A DNA stretch of 54,734 bases from NCBI RefSeq assembly GCF_014174215.1, contig NZ_JABEQL010000027.1:1-54734 (forward strand), written 5' to 3'. This stretch comes from Gluconacetobacter tumulicola (GTDB lineage: Bacteria; Pseudomonadota; Alphaproteobacteria; Acetobacterales; Acetobacteraceae). Of this stretch, positions 37,697 to 46,979 are shown in pieces (positions within the stretch are counted from its first letter, which is position 1; the number at the start of each line of letters is the position of its first letter). Position numbers and translations under genes: made by a program. Below the pieces are notes generated by a model. The model did not search any database. It saw only the letters and a list, made by a program, of their open reading frames with translations, and had not been told where the DNA came from.

Positions 37697-40075
37697 ATGC
37701 CCCGCCTACGACATTACGTGCTCGGAACCACGATCCTTCTCGGTGTGAACCATTTCTCCCCGGGAGGGAGGGCGTGGGCCCAGGCGGCGCGTGTGGCAGA
37801 CCTGCCCGCGGCGGACGAGCAGGTCATCGTGACCGGCACGCGGGACCCGCACCAGACGGCGCGGAGCAGCGTCAGCCCCATCCAGGTGGTCACGGCAAAG
37901 CAGCTTGCCGCCACCGGCCAGAGCGACATCCGCGATGCGCTGATCCAGCTTGCGCCGTCCATGACCCGTTCGGACATGAATATCGGCAATTCGAACATGA
38001 CCGATGCGATCAGCCTGCGGGGGCTGACCCCCAACCAGACGCTGATCCTGGTCAACGGCAAGCGCCGGCACACCACGGCGGTCCTCTCGACGTTCCAGGG
38101 GCCGCAGCAGGGTACGAGCCCGGTGGATATCGACCTGATTCCCGTCTCGGCCGTCGATCACGTCGAGATTCTCCAGGATGGCGCGGCCGCGCAATATGGG
38201 TCGGACGCCATCGCCGGCGTCGTCAACATCATTCTCAAGCACGATACGCATGGGCTTCAGGCGCAGGCCATCAATGGCGGCTATTATGCGGGTGACGGCT
38301 TTACGTCGGGCGAATCGATCAACTGGGGTACCTCGCTGGCCGATCGCGGGTTCTTCGACCTGAATGCCGAATTCAAGTATATGGACCATACGTCGCGCGA
38401 TGGGATCGACAATCGCACGGGCGTAAAAGACAATTTCCTGCTCGGCAATCCACGCCAGATGCGCGAGACGATCGGCTATAACATGGGCTATCACATCATG
38501 CCCGGCATCGAACTCTATTCGTTCTCGACCTTCGGGCATCGTGATGGCGAGAGCATGCAGTATTTCCGTCCTTCGACCGTCATGCCGTCGATGTACCCGT
38601 ACGGATTCAGCCCGCAGATCACGCTTGGCGAAAACGACTACAGCGTGACCGTCGGTTTTCGCGGCACGAAGTTCGACTGGGATTGGGATGTCAGCACCAG
38701 CTATGGCGGGGATTCGGCCACGATCGGGATGCTGAATACCGAAAACCCGTCGCTGATCGCCGATTTCGGCTCGTCGCCCGCCCGCTTCAACAAGATGATG
38801 ACGCTGAGCAACACCCAGTGGACGACGGATGCGGGGCTGCGCCATGCCTTTCATGTACCGTTGCTGGCCGCGCCGCTGAATTTCGCCATCGGTGCGCAGT
38901 ATCGTTATGACAGCTACCATATCGGGGCCGGCGAATTCGGGGCGTGGTATGGGGCCGGGCCGGCCGCCGATCATGGGTTGAGCCCGCAGAATGCATCGGA
39001 CAGCAATCGTGACGTGACGGCGGGCTATATCGATCTTTCGACGCAGCTTCTGCCGAAATGGCAGATCGACCTGGCGGGGCGCTTCGAGCATTATACCGAT
39101 GCCGGCGACACCAAGACGGGGAAAGTGTCCTCGCGCTACGATTTCAACAAATATTTCAGCCTGCGCGGCACGATCAGCAACGGGTTCCGCGCCCCGACGC
39201 TGGCGGAGGAGAACTGGTCGAGCCTTGCCGTCTCGCCCACCGGTGCCAGCGGCTTCCTGCCCGTGAATTCGGTCGCTGCGCGCGAACTGGGCTCCCGCCC
39301 GCTCAAGCCTGAACGGTCGACAAGTTTCAGCGCCGGCTTCGTGCTGAATCCGGTGCGCAACCTGCATATTACGTTCGATGCCTATCAGATCACCCTGAAG
39401 GACCGGATCATGGTGGGGGGCGTCAATAGCGGACTGCCGGCGATCAACGCCCTTACCGCCGGTGGCTTTGGCCTTCCTCCGGGTCTCATCGCGTCGGCGG
39501 TGAAGGCGCAGTATTTCTCGAACGTCGCCAATACCCGGACGCGGGGCATGGACATCACGGCCACCTACCGGACGGATGTGGGGCGGTACGGTGCGATCGA
39601 TTGGGACCTGGCGGTGAATTTCAACGAGACCGACATCCTCAAGATCAACAAGGACGGTACCGGGAAAGATTTGATCAATGCCCAGACGCAGGGCTATATC
39701 ACCTCCTATACCCCGCGGAACAAGCTGATCTTCGGCGGCAACTGGCATATGGGGAAATGGGATTTCACCGCCCATGAAATCCGTTATGGACGGGCGACCT
39801 CGCAGCTCGAATATTATCTCGGCCCGTTGGCCTATTCGAACACGCGGTTCATGCGTTACGTCAACAGCCCGCGCTTCCAGACCAACCTGATGATTGCCTA
39901 CCAGATCAATCCGCAATGGCGGGTCGCGCTCGGCGCGAACAATGTCGGGAACGAAAAGCAGAAGAAGATACCGACCGCATTCCGCTATATCGGGACGGCG
40001 ATGTATGATTACGATATCCAGCAGATCGGCTTCAACGGTGGATACTACTATTTCCAGGTCAATCTGAAGCTCTGA
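37697..40075 (+). CDS. TonB-dependent outer-membrane receptor of the GntR locus
   Basis: The 792-aa receptor has a signal peptide (YVLGTTILLGVNHFSPGGRAWA), a plug with QVIVTGTRDP as TonB-box-like start and VDHVEILQDGAAAQYGSDAIAGVVNI. The barrel ends YYYFQVNLKL. It resembles the large CirA/BtuB-like family and would import a scarce substrate. Start at 37697 is preceded by GGAG at 8-bp spacing. It lies 26 bp before the ABC importer genes, so it is co-transcribed with them, and two candidate operators lie upstream. Confidence 0.88.
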   Translation: MPRLRHYVLGTTILLGVNHFSPGGRAWAQAARVADLPAADEQVIVTGTRDPHQTARSSVSPIQVVTAKQLAATGQSDIRDALIQLAPSMTRSDMNIGNSNMTDAISLRGLTPNQTLILVNGKRRHTTAVLSTFQGPQQGTSPVDIDLIPVSAVDHVEILQDGAAAQYGSDAIAGVVNIILKHDTHGLQAQAINGGYYAGDGFTSGESINWGTSLADRGFFDLNAEFKYMDHTSRDGIDNRTGVKDNFLLGNPRQMRETIGYNMGYHIMPGIELYSFSTFGHRDGESMQYFRPSTVMPSMYPYGFSPQITLGENDYSVTVGFRGTKFDWDWDVSTSYGGDSATIGMLNTENPSLIADFGSSPARFNKMMTLSNTQWTTDAGLRHAFHVPLLAAPLNFAIGAQYRYDSYHIGAGEFGAWYGAGPAADHGLSPQNASDSNRDVTAGYIDLSTQLLPKWQIDLAGRFEHYTDAGDTKTGKVSSRYDFNKYFSLRGTISNGFRAPTLAEENWSSLAVSPTGASGFLPVNSVAARELGSRPLKPERSTSFSAGFVLNPVRNLHITFDAYQITLKDRIMVGGVNSGLPAINALTAGGFGLPPGLIASAVKAQYFSNVANTRTRGMDITATYRTDVGRYGAIDWDLAVNFNETDILKINKDGTGKDLINAQTQGYITSYTPRNKLIFGGNWHMGKWDFTAHEIRYGRATSQLEYYLGPLAYSNTRFMRYVNSPRFQTNLMIAYQINPQWRVALGANNVGNEKQKKIPTAFRYIGTAMYDYDIQQIGFNGGYYYFQVNLKL

Positions 40076-40100
40076 TCGGGACGGGCGGCAAGGATATGCG

Positions 40101-41060
40101 ATGACAGAAACGTTCGTCTCCCGGCTCGTCCGTATGGTCGTCACCCTGGCGATCGTCTCTGTCACCGGTTTTCTGCTGCTGCATCTGGCGCCCGGCGATC
40201 CACTGGCGCAGTTTGCCTTGTCGCCGGGCATGACGGCGACTCAGTTGGGCGTGATCCGGCACCAGATGGGGCTCGATGTTCCCCTGCCTCTTCAGTATCT
40301 GATCTGGGTGAAGGGGTTGCTGGTCGGCGATTGGGGGCGTTCGTTCCGCGATCATCAGCCGGTGCTGACGGTCATTTTCGGTCATCTGGGCGCCACGCTG
40401 GAACTGGCCGGCACCGCCAGCCTGCTGGCGACGTGGGTGGGCGCGTCGATGGGGATGTACGGGGCCTTTCGCCAGGGGTCGCGTACCGACACGCTGATGA
40501 CGGTTCTTTCCGTCGTTCTGCTGTCGATCCCGACCTTCTGGTTCGGCCTTGTCTTCATCTCGCTGTTCTCGGTGCGTCTCGGCTGGCTGCCATCGGGAAA
40601 TATCCATGCGGTGGGGGGCGCCTTCTCGCTCGGCGATTATCTGCGGCATCTCTTGCTGCCGGCGGTCGTGCTGGCCCTCGGGTCCACCGCGATCTGGTCG
40701 CGCTATACACGCAATGCGGTGGCCGAGGTTCTGGGCCAGGATTACATCCGGACCGCCCGGGCCAAGGGATTGTCCCCCCGGCGCATTCGCTACCGGCATG
40801 TGCTGCGCAATGCGCTGCTGCCGATGATCACGCTGGCCGGACTGCAATTGCCTACCCTGCTCAGCGGGGCGCTGGTGACCGAGACGGTCTTTACCTGGCC
40901 CGGAATCGGCAGGCTGTTTCTCGATTCGCTCGAATATCGCGATTATCCGGTGGCCATGGGTATCCTCATGTTTTCCGCCGTGCTGGCCACCTTCGGCAGC
41001 ATTGTCACCGACGCCCTCTATGCCGTCGCCGATCCGCGTCTTCGCGCGGGGCGCCAGTGA
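40101..41060 (+). CDS. Dipeptide/oligopeptide-type ABC importer permease (DppB-like)
   Basis: The 319-aa membrane protein has about six TM segments. The conserved permease loop for ATPase contact is DYIRTARAKGLSPRRIRYRHVLRNALLP. The N-terminal LLHLAPGDPL is typical of DppB/OppB. It pairs with the next permease to form the inner-membrane channel. The ATG follows AAGGATATGCG. Such importers carry peptides, nickel chelates, opines or other amino-acid derivatives. Confidence 0.93.
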   Translation: MTETFVSRLVRMVVTLAIVSVTGFLLLHLAPGDPLAQFALSPGMTATQLGVIRHQMGLDVPLPLQYLIWVKGLLVGDWGRSFRDHQPVLTVIFGHLGATLELAGTASLLATWVGASMGMYGAFRQGSRTDTLMTVLSVVLLSIPTFWFGLVFISLFSVRLGWLPSGNIHAVGGAFSLGDYLRHLLLPAVVLALGSTAIWSRYTRNAVAEVLGQDYIRTARAKGLSPRRIRYRHVLRNALLPMITLAGLQLPTLLSGALVTETVFTWPGIGRLFLDSLEYRDYPVAMGILMFSAVLATFGSIVTDALYAVADPRLRAGRQ

Positions 41061-41099
41061 GGCGGGTGATGATGCGGGAATTCCGGAAAGGGTCGTGAT

Positions 41100-41936
41100 A
41101 TGCACACGTTTCGTCGCCTCATGAAGATCCGCACCGCCTCGGCCGGGCTGGTCATGGTGGCCGTGCTGGCCGTGGCCTGCACCCTGCTGCCGCCGTTGCT
41201 GCCCTATGATCCGCTGGAGATCGACCTGCATCATCGTTTCCTGCCGCCGCTTTCGGGCGGGCATGTACTCGGGACCGACGAGATCGGGCGCGATACGCTG
41301 GTGCGGCTGCTGGCGGGGGCCAGGACCTCGCTGCTGATCGGCCTGTCGGCCATGGTGCTGAGTACCGTGACAGGCTGCCTGACGGGCGGGCTGACGGGGT
41401 TCCATGGCGGCTGGACGCGGCGCGTCCTGATGCGGATCGTCGATTCCGTATTGTGTTTTCCGACCATTTTCCTGCTGCTGACGCTGGCGTCCTTCGGGCA
41501 GCCCGGTGCGCCGACCATTGTCGGGATCGTCTCGCTGGTGGCCTGGATGGAGGTTTCGCGCGTCGTCGACGGGCAGGTGCGGGCGCTGCGGGGCCGGGAG
41601 TTCGTGATCGCGGTCGAGGCCATGGGGGCATCGGGCGTGCATATGCTGCTGCGTGAGCTGCTGCCCAACATCACCGGCGCCATCATCGTCGTCTCGACGC
41701 TGAACGTCGCGCGCGCCATCCTGATGGAGGCCTATGTGAGCTATCTGGGCAACGGTATCCAGCCGCCGCAGCCCAGCCTGGGGGCGATGCTGAACGATGC
41801 GCAGGAATATCTGCGGCCCGACCCGTGGCTGGCCATCCTGCCCGGCCTCGTGATCGCGATCGCCGTCATCGGGCTGAATTTCGTGGGGGACGGGCTGCGC
41901 CTTGCGGTCGACCCGAGGCAGGGGCGCCGCGCATGA
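41100..41936 (+). CDS. Dipeptide/oligopeptide-type ABC importer permease (DppC-like)
   Basis: The 278-aa membrane protein has the DppC/OppC layout: N-terminal TM, then HVLGTDEIGRDTLVRLLAGARTSL, and a late loop with EAMGASGVHMLLRELLPN for ATPase contact. It forms the channel with the DppB-like partner, whose gene ends 39 bp upstream. Its stop overlaps the ATPase start (ATGA). Confidence 0.93.
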   Translation: MHTFRRLMKIRTASAGLVMVAVLAVACTLLPPLLPYDPLEIDLHHRFLPPLSGGHVLGTDEIGRDTLVRLLAGARTSLLIGLSAMVLSTVTGCLTGGLTGFHGGWTRRVLMRIVDSVLCFPTIFLLLTLASFGQPGAPTIVGIVSLVAWMEVSRVVDGQVRALRGREFVIAVEAMGASGVHMLLRELLPNITGAIIVVSTLNVARAILMEAYVSYLGNGIQPPQPSLGAMLNDAQEYLRPDPWLAILPGLVIAIAVIGLNFVGDGLRLAVDPRQGRRA

Positions 41937-42946
41937 GCCGCCCGATCCTTTCGGTCCGCAAGCTGGCCGTGACGTTCGCGCAGGGCAGCGGCCCGGACAT
42001 TCCGGCGGTGGAGGGGGCGAGCTTCGATGTCGGTGCCGGGGAGACCGTGGCCATCGTCGGCGAGAGCAGTTCGGGCAAGAGCGTGACCGCCATGGCGCTG
42101 CTGGGCCTGCTGCCGGCCGGGGCGGGCACCATCGTCTCGGGCCAGGCGCTGTTTAGGCGGGATGAGGCGCATGAAGTCGACCTGCTGGCGCTGCCCGAGC
42201 GGGAGATGCGCGCCTTGCGGGGGCGCGATATCAGCATGGTGTTCCAGGACCCGATGACCAGCCTGAACCCGGTCCTGACCATCGGCGAGCAGATCGCGGA
42301 AGTGCTGACGACCCATGACGGGCTGACGCGCCGGCAGGCCCGCGCGACGGCCGTCGACCTGCTGGCGCGGGTCGGGCTGCGCGACCCGGGGCAGATCGTC
42401 TCGCACTATCCCGGCCAGCTTTCCGGCGGCATGCGCCAGCGCGTCATGATCGCCATGGCGCTGGCCTGCCGTCCCCGGCTGCTGATCGCCGACGAACCGA
42501 CCACCGCGCTGGACGTGACCGTCCAGGCCCAGATCCTGGCGCTGTTGCGGCAGCTTCAGGCAGAAATGGGCATGGCCATCATCTTCATCACCCATAATAT
42601 CGGCGTGGTGGCGCAGATTTCGGACCGGGTCGTCGTCATGTATTCGGGACAGGTCGTCGAGAACGCGCCGGTCCGCGACGCGCTGGACGGCCCCCTGATG
42701 CCCTATAGCAGCGTGCTGTTCCGCACCGTGCCGACCTATGACGCCGTGCTGGCCCGGCGCAGGCGGCTGCCCACCATTCCGGGCCATGTGCCAGACCCCC
42801 GGCACCGTCCGCAGGGCTGCACCTTCCATCCGCGCTGTGCGCATTTCCGCCCCGGCGTGTGCGACATGTTCCGGCCGTCGCTGGAAGCCGCGCGGGAGGG
42901 GCATGAGGTGCGCTGCGTGCGCTGGCAGGAGATTGCCCGTGGCTGA
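41933..42946 (+). CDS. ABC importer ATPase (DppD-like)
   Basis: The 337-aa protein has Walker A GESSSGKS, the Q-loop in [11 protein letters not shown] and the signature LSGGMRQRV. Walker B is [12 protein letters not shown] and the switch His is in ITHN. The C-terminal oligopeptide extension has the cysteines of the [15 protein letters not shown] cluster-like motif seen in DppD/OppD. It powers uptake with its partner ATPase. It begins in the ATGA of the permease stop. Confidence 0.94.
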   Translation: MSRPILSVRKLAVTFAQGSGPDIPAVEGASFDVGAGETVAIVGESSSGKSVTAMALLGLLPAGAGTIVSGQALFRRDEAHEVDLLALPEREMRALRGRDISMVFQDPMTSLNPVLTIGEQIAEVLTTHDGLTRRQARATAVDLLARVGLRDPGQIVSHYPGQLSGGMRQRVMIAMALACRPRLLIADEPTTALDVTVQAQILALLRQLQAEMGMAIIFITHNIGVVAQISDRVVVMYSGQVVENAPVRDALDGPLMPYSSVLFRTVPTYDAVLARRRRLPTIPGHVPDPRHRPQGCTFHPRCAHFRPGVCDMFRPSLEAAREGHEVRCVRWQEIARG

Positions 42947-43949
42947 TCCGACCGCGCCGCTGCTGGACGTGCGCAACCTGACGAAGATCTACCCGCGCAG
43001 GAAAGGTCTTTTTGGAAAGGGCGACGATTTCGTCGCGCTGGACGATATCTCGTTCACGGTCGCGCGGGGCGAGGTGCTGGGCATCGTGGGCGAATCCGGA
43101 TCGGGCAAGAGTACCGCAGGACGGATCGCCATGGATATCCTGCCCCGCACATCGGGGCAGGTGCTGTTCGACGGGGTCGATCCCGATGGCATGGACCGGC
43201 GGCAGCGCCGGGCCTTCCGCCGCCGTGCGCAGATGATCTTCCAGGACCCGTATGCGTCGCTGAACCCGCGCATGACGGTGGAGCAGCTTCTGCGTACGCC
43301 GCTCGCACTCCACGGGTTGACCGCCGGTCCGGCGGAGGATCGCCGGAAGCTGGTGGCGGCGCTCGACCTGGTCGGGCTGCCGGAGACGCTGCTCAACCGC
43401 TATCCGCACGAATTCTCGGGCGGGCAGCGCCAGAGGATCAACATCGCCCGGGCGCTGATGCTCGACCCGGCGCTGGTCGTCGCCGACGAGGCGGTATCGG
43501 CGCTGGACGTGTCGGTGCAGGCGCAGGTCGTCAACCTGTTCATGGACCTGCGCGAGCGGCTGGGCATTGCCATCGTGTTCATTGCCCATGACCTGCCGGT
43601 GGTGGGCGTCATCTCCGACCGGATCGCCGTGATGTATCGCGGCCGCATCGTCGAACTGGGGGAGACGGTGGCGATGTTCACGCGTCCGCGCCACCCCTAT
43701 ACCGCCATGCTGCTGAACGCTGCCCCGGCGCCGGACAGCGCGCCAGCCGGCCCGATGGCGGCGCGGTTGCCGGCCGAAGAGACGGATGGGGCGGGAGGGT
43801 GCGCATTCCGTCCCCGCTGCCCCTTCGCCATTGCGGCCTGCGCCACGGGAAAACCGCCCGTCCGCATGCTGGAGGGGGGGCACATGACCGCCTGCCTGCG
43901 CGACGAGCTGGTGATCGACGGTCCGCTCGCCGGGCAATCCTGCCGCTGA
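42939..43949 (+). CDS. ABC importer ATPase (DppF-like)
   Basis: The 336-aa protein starts at a GTG at 42939 ([14 protein letters not shown]) after AGGAG. It overlaps the previous gene by 8 bp. It has Walker A GESGSGKS and IFQDPYASLNPR, then signature FSGGQRQRI and Walker B ALVVADEAVSALD. The Walker B has DEAVS, as is usual for DppF/OppF. The C-terminal CAFRPRCPFAIAAC cysteine motif matches DppF/OppF proteins. With DppD it completes the ATPase pair. Confidence 0.94.
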   Translation: MADPTAPLLDVRNLTKIYPRRKGLFGKGDDFVALDDISFTVARGEVLGIVGESGSGKSTAGRIAMDILPRTSGQVLFDGVDPDGMDRRQRRAFRRRAQMIFQDPYASLNPRMTVEQLLRTPLALHGLTAGPAEDRRKLVAALDLVGLPETLLNRYPHEFSGGQRQRINIARALMLDPALVVADEAVSALDVSVQAQVVNLFMDLRERLGIAIVFIAHDLPVVGVISDRIAVMYRGRIVELGETVAMFTRPRHPYTAMLLNAAPAPDSAPAGPMAARLPAEETDGAGGCAFRPRCPFAIAACATGKPPVRMLEGGHMTACLRDELVIDGPLAGQSCR

Positions 43950-43979
43950 GACCTATTCACGACAAGTGGAAGACAGATC

Positions 43980-45308
43980 ATGGGACCTGAAGTCGTCACC
44001 ATCGAGAGCGATACGACCCTGCCGGCCTCGACCGACATTGTCGTCATCGGCGGGGGAATCGTCGGCGCCAGCACGGCCCTTGCGCTGAGCCGGAAGGGGA
44101 TTGCCGTCACCCTGTGCGAAAAAGGCATGATCGGGGCGGAACAATCCAGCCGCAACTGGGGATGGGTGCGCAAGAACGGGCGCGATGCGCGCGAAATTCC
44201 GCTGATGGTCGAAAGCATGCGTCTCTGGCACGGGCTCGGTCCGCTCGAACAGGCCGATACCGGCTTCAAGGTGACCGGCGTGCTTTCCGTGGCGGTGAGC
44301 GAGGCCGACCAGGCGCGCCATGAACGCTGGGCCGAGAATTCCCGCATCTGGCAGACCGGATCGCGCGTGATCTCGCCGGCGGAGATTGCGGAACTGCTGC
44401 CGGGCGCCACGCGTACGTTCCGCTCCGCCCTGTACAATTCGACCGATGGGCGGGCCGAACCGCAGAAGGCCGCGCCGGCCATTGCGGCCGCCGCCCGGGC
44501 GCGCGGCGCGCATATCCTGCAATCCACCGCCGTGCGGGGGCTGGATATCGCGGGCGGGCAGGTGCGGGGCGTGTTTACGGAAAAAGGGCGTATCGCCTGT
44601 AGTGCGGTGGTGGTCGCCGGCGGGGCGTGGTCGCGCCTGCTGCTGGAGAACCATGACCTGACTTTGCCGCAGCTCAAGGTGCTGGCCTCGGTCGCCCGGA
44701 CCTCGCCGATCGAGGGACTGCCGGAGGTGAGCGCCTATACGGGCAAGGTCGCCTTTCGCAAACGCGATGACGGCGGCTACAATTTCGCCCAGTCCGGCAC
44801 CGTCGTGGCGCCCATCGTGCCGGATACGATCCGTTTCCTGCCGAAATTCCTGCCGGCGCTCCGGGCCGAGCGGCGGGCGCTGAAGCCGCGCCTGGACCAT
44901 CGTTTCATGGAGGCCGTGCGGCAGCCCCGGCACTGGTCCATGGACCGGCCGACGGTGTTCGAGCGGGTGCGCACGCTGGACCCGGCACCGGTCGCATCCC
45001 TGCTGAAACAGGCCGAGGAGGCCTTCCTGAGCCTGTTTCCCAAGGCGGCGGGGATGAAGGTGGTGCAGACATGGGGCGGCATGATCGACGTGCTGCCCGA
45101 TGCGGTGCCGACCATCAGCCCGGTGCCGGGTGTTGCCGGGCTGATCGTGGCCACGGGCTTCTCGGGCCATGGGTTCGGGATCGGCCCGGGGGCGGGGCAG
45201 CTTGCCGCCGACCTGGCGACGGGGGCGGACCCGGTCGTCGACCCTTCGCCCTTCCGCTGGACGCGCTTCACGGATGGCTCGAAGATTCAGATCGACGTCG
45301 GTTTCTAG
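43980..45308 (+). CDS. FAD-dependent oxidoreductase, DadA-like (paralog B)
   Basis: The 442-aa flavoprotein has the Rossmann GGGIVGASTALAL (residues 24-36). The motif EQSSRNWGWVRKNGRD (54-69) is the same SSRNWGW box as in the paralog at 34819. A late FSGHGFGIGPGAGQLAADLA segment is also shared. It probably oxidises an amino or imino acid taken up by the importer, with electrons passed to quinone or oxygen. Two paralogs in one locus may act on different parts of one compound or on different stereoisomers. It follows the dppF-like gene by 30 bp. Confidence 0.88.
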   Translation: MGPEVVTIESDTTLPASTDIVVIGGGIVGASTALALSRKGIAVTLCEKGMIGAEQSSRNWGWVRKNGRDAREIPLMVESMRLWHGLGPLEQADTGFKVTGVLSVAVSEADQARHERWAENSRIWQTGSRVISPAEIAELLPGATRTFRSALYNSTDGRAEPQKAAPAIAAAARARGAHILQSTAVRGLDIAGGQVRGVFTEKGRIACSAVVVAGGAWSRLLLENHDLTLPQLKVLASVARTSPIEGLPEVSAYTGKVAFRKRDDGGYNFAQSGTVVAPIVPDTIRFLPKFLPALRAERRALKPRLDHRFMEAVRQPRHWSMDRPTVFERVRTLDPAPVASLLKQAEEAFLSLFPKAAGMKVVQTWGGMIDVLPDAVPTISPVPGVAGLIVATGFSGHGFGIGPGAGQLAADLATGADPVVDPSPFRWTRFTDGSKIQIDVGF

Positions 45309-45317
45309 GAACGTTCG

Positions 45318-46967
45318 ATGCGGAGATCCAGGATGTATCCTCTCGGCCGCCGGGCATTCGTGGGCGGGCTTGGCGCGGCGCTTGCCCTGCCGGGGCTTGC
45401 CGGCGGGGCGGGTGGCGCGGCACCCCGGGGGCGGCGCGGCGGCATCGTCGTTGGGCTTTCGCAGGAGCCGACGGTCTTCAATCCGCTGTTTCCGCATATC
45501 GAGGTGGATGACGGCGTTCACATGAACCTGTTCAGCCCGCTCTGGTCCATCGACGAGACGGGCATGTTCGTCCCCGAACTGGCGGCCGACATTCCCACGC
45601 AGGACAATGGCGGCATTTCGGAGGATGGCACCGTCTGGCGCATCAGGCTGCGGCCGGATGTCGTCTGGCATGACGGCACGCCGTTTACGGCCGAGGATGT
45701 GCGCTTTACGCTCGGGCTGCTCCACGATCCGGATTCCCCGGCCTATTCGCGCGCCGGGCACGAGCTGGTCACGGATGTCGCCGTCGTGAGTGCAACGGAA
45801 ATCACGTGGCGGATGAAGGAGAGTTCGGCGTCCTATCTGTCGCAGCTTGCGAACATGTTCGTCGTGCCGGCGCATCTGCTGGGCCGTGAGCGCAATTGGA
45901 ACGCCTCTGCCTTTTCGCAGCATCCGGTGGGCACCGGTCCGTTCCGCTGGGGCAGCCGGGTGCCGGGCGACCAGATCACGCTGCTGGCCAATCCACGCTA
46001 CTACCGGCCGGACGAGCCGCATGTCGAGACGCTGATCTTCAAATACATCCCGGACCAGACCGCCCTTTTCACCCAGTTCGAGGTCGGTGCGATCGATTAT
46101 CTGGGCATGCAGGGCATTGCGCCGGATCGCTACCGGGAGGCCCTTGCCCTGCCGGCGGGGCGGCGGATCGAGATCGCGCCGGCTGCTGCCGCGGGCATCG
46201 TGGCCTTCAATCTCGGCCGGCCGCAGTTCCAGGATCTGGCGGTGCGCGAGGCGCTCTATCTGGCGCTGGACAAGGAGGAGATCATCGCGATCATCCTCGA
46301 GGGGCTGCCGCATGTCAGCGAATCCTATGTGCCGCGGGAATCCTTCTGGTTCAATCCGGACCTGCCGGCCCATCGCCATGACCCGGCGCGGGCGCGGGCC
46401 GTGCTGGATGCGGCGGGCTGGCGCCCCGGCCGGGACGGGATACGCAGCCGCGACGGCGTGCGGCTGGAATTCGGCAATGCCTCGACCTCGGGCGATCCGC
46501 TCCGCCAGCAGATGCAGCAGGTGATGCAGGCGCAGTGGAAAGAGATCGGCGCCGCGATGTCGCTTCACGACGCCCCGCCGGCCATCACCTGGGGCAGTAG
46601 CTGGACCCATTCGCAGTTCGATACCGCACTTGTGGACATCGACTTCATGGTCGGGTCGGACCCTGAATGCTCGCTGCATTTCGACAGTCACCAGTCGGTC
46701 GCCAGGGGCGGCGTCGGCAGCAATGTCTTCCAATACAGTTCCGCCATCGCCGACAGGCTGATGGTCGAGGGCATGCACGAGCAGGACAGGATGAAGCGGC
46801 GGGAGATCTATCGCACGCTGCAATCGGTCATCCGGCACGACCTGCCCATCCTGCCGCTGTACCAGCGCAGTTCGATCGAGGGGGTGAAGTCCGCGCTGGT
46901 GGGATACAGGAGCAATATCAACGTGCGATCGAACTGCTGGAATATCAGGTCCTGGTACTGGACCTGA
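45318..46967 (+). CDS. ABC importer periplasmic substrate-binding protein (DppA/OppA, SBP_bac_5 family)
   Basis: The 549-aa protein has a Tat-like signal (GRRAFVGGLGAALALPGLAGGA) and a family 5 binding-protein body. Recognisable parts are WRIRLRPDVVWHDGTPFTAEDVRFT, HPVGTGPFRW and VREALYLALDKEEI, with EQDRMKRREIYRTLQ near the end. It would deliver substrate to the Dpp-type permeases. It is placed last, after the second FAD oxidase, which is unusual, since binding-protein genes normally lead such operons. The ATG at 45318 follows AGGA at 7-bp spacing. Confidence 0.93.
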   Translation: MRRSRMYPLGRRAFVGGLGAALALPGLAGGAGGAAPRGRRGGIVVGLSQEPTVFNPLFPHIEVDDGVHMNLFSPLWSIDETGMFVPELAADIPTQDNGGISEDGTVWRIRLRPDVVWHDGTPFTAEDVRFTLGLLHDPDSPAYSRAGHELVTDVAVVSATEITWRMKESSASYLSQLANMFVVPAHLLGRERNWNASAFSQHPVGTGPFRWGSRVPGDQITLLANPRYYRPDEPHVETLIFKYIPDQTALFTQFEVGAIDYLGMQGIAPDRYREALALPAGRRIEIAPAAAAGIVAFNLGRPQFQDLAVREALYLALDKEEIIAIILEGLPHVSESYVPRESFWFNPDLPAHRHDPARARAVLDAAGWRPGRDGIRSRDGVRLEFGNASTSGDPLRQQMQQVMQAQWKEIGAAMSLHDAPPAITWGSSWTHSQFDTALVDIDFMVGSDPECSLHFDSHQSVARGGVGSNVFQYSSAIADRLMVEGMHEQDRMKRREIYRTLQSVIRHDLPILPLYQRSSIEGVKSALVGYRSNINVRSNCWNIRSWYWT

Positions 46968-46979
46968 TATCGGCTGGCG

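Noticed and set aside
43953-46838. 961-codon minus-strand frame over paralog B and the binding protein
   Set aside because: The plus strand holds two well-recognised genes. The minus frame is a mirror artefact.
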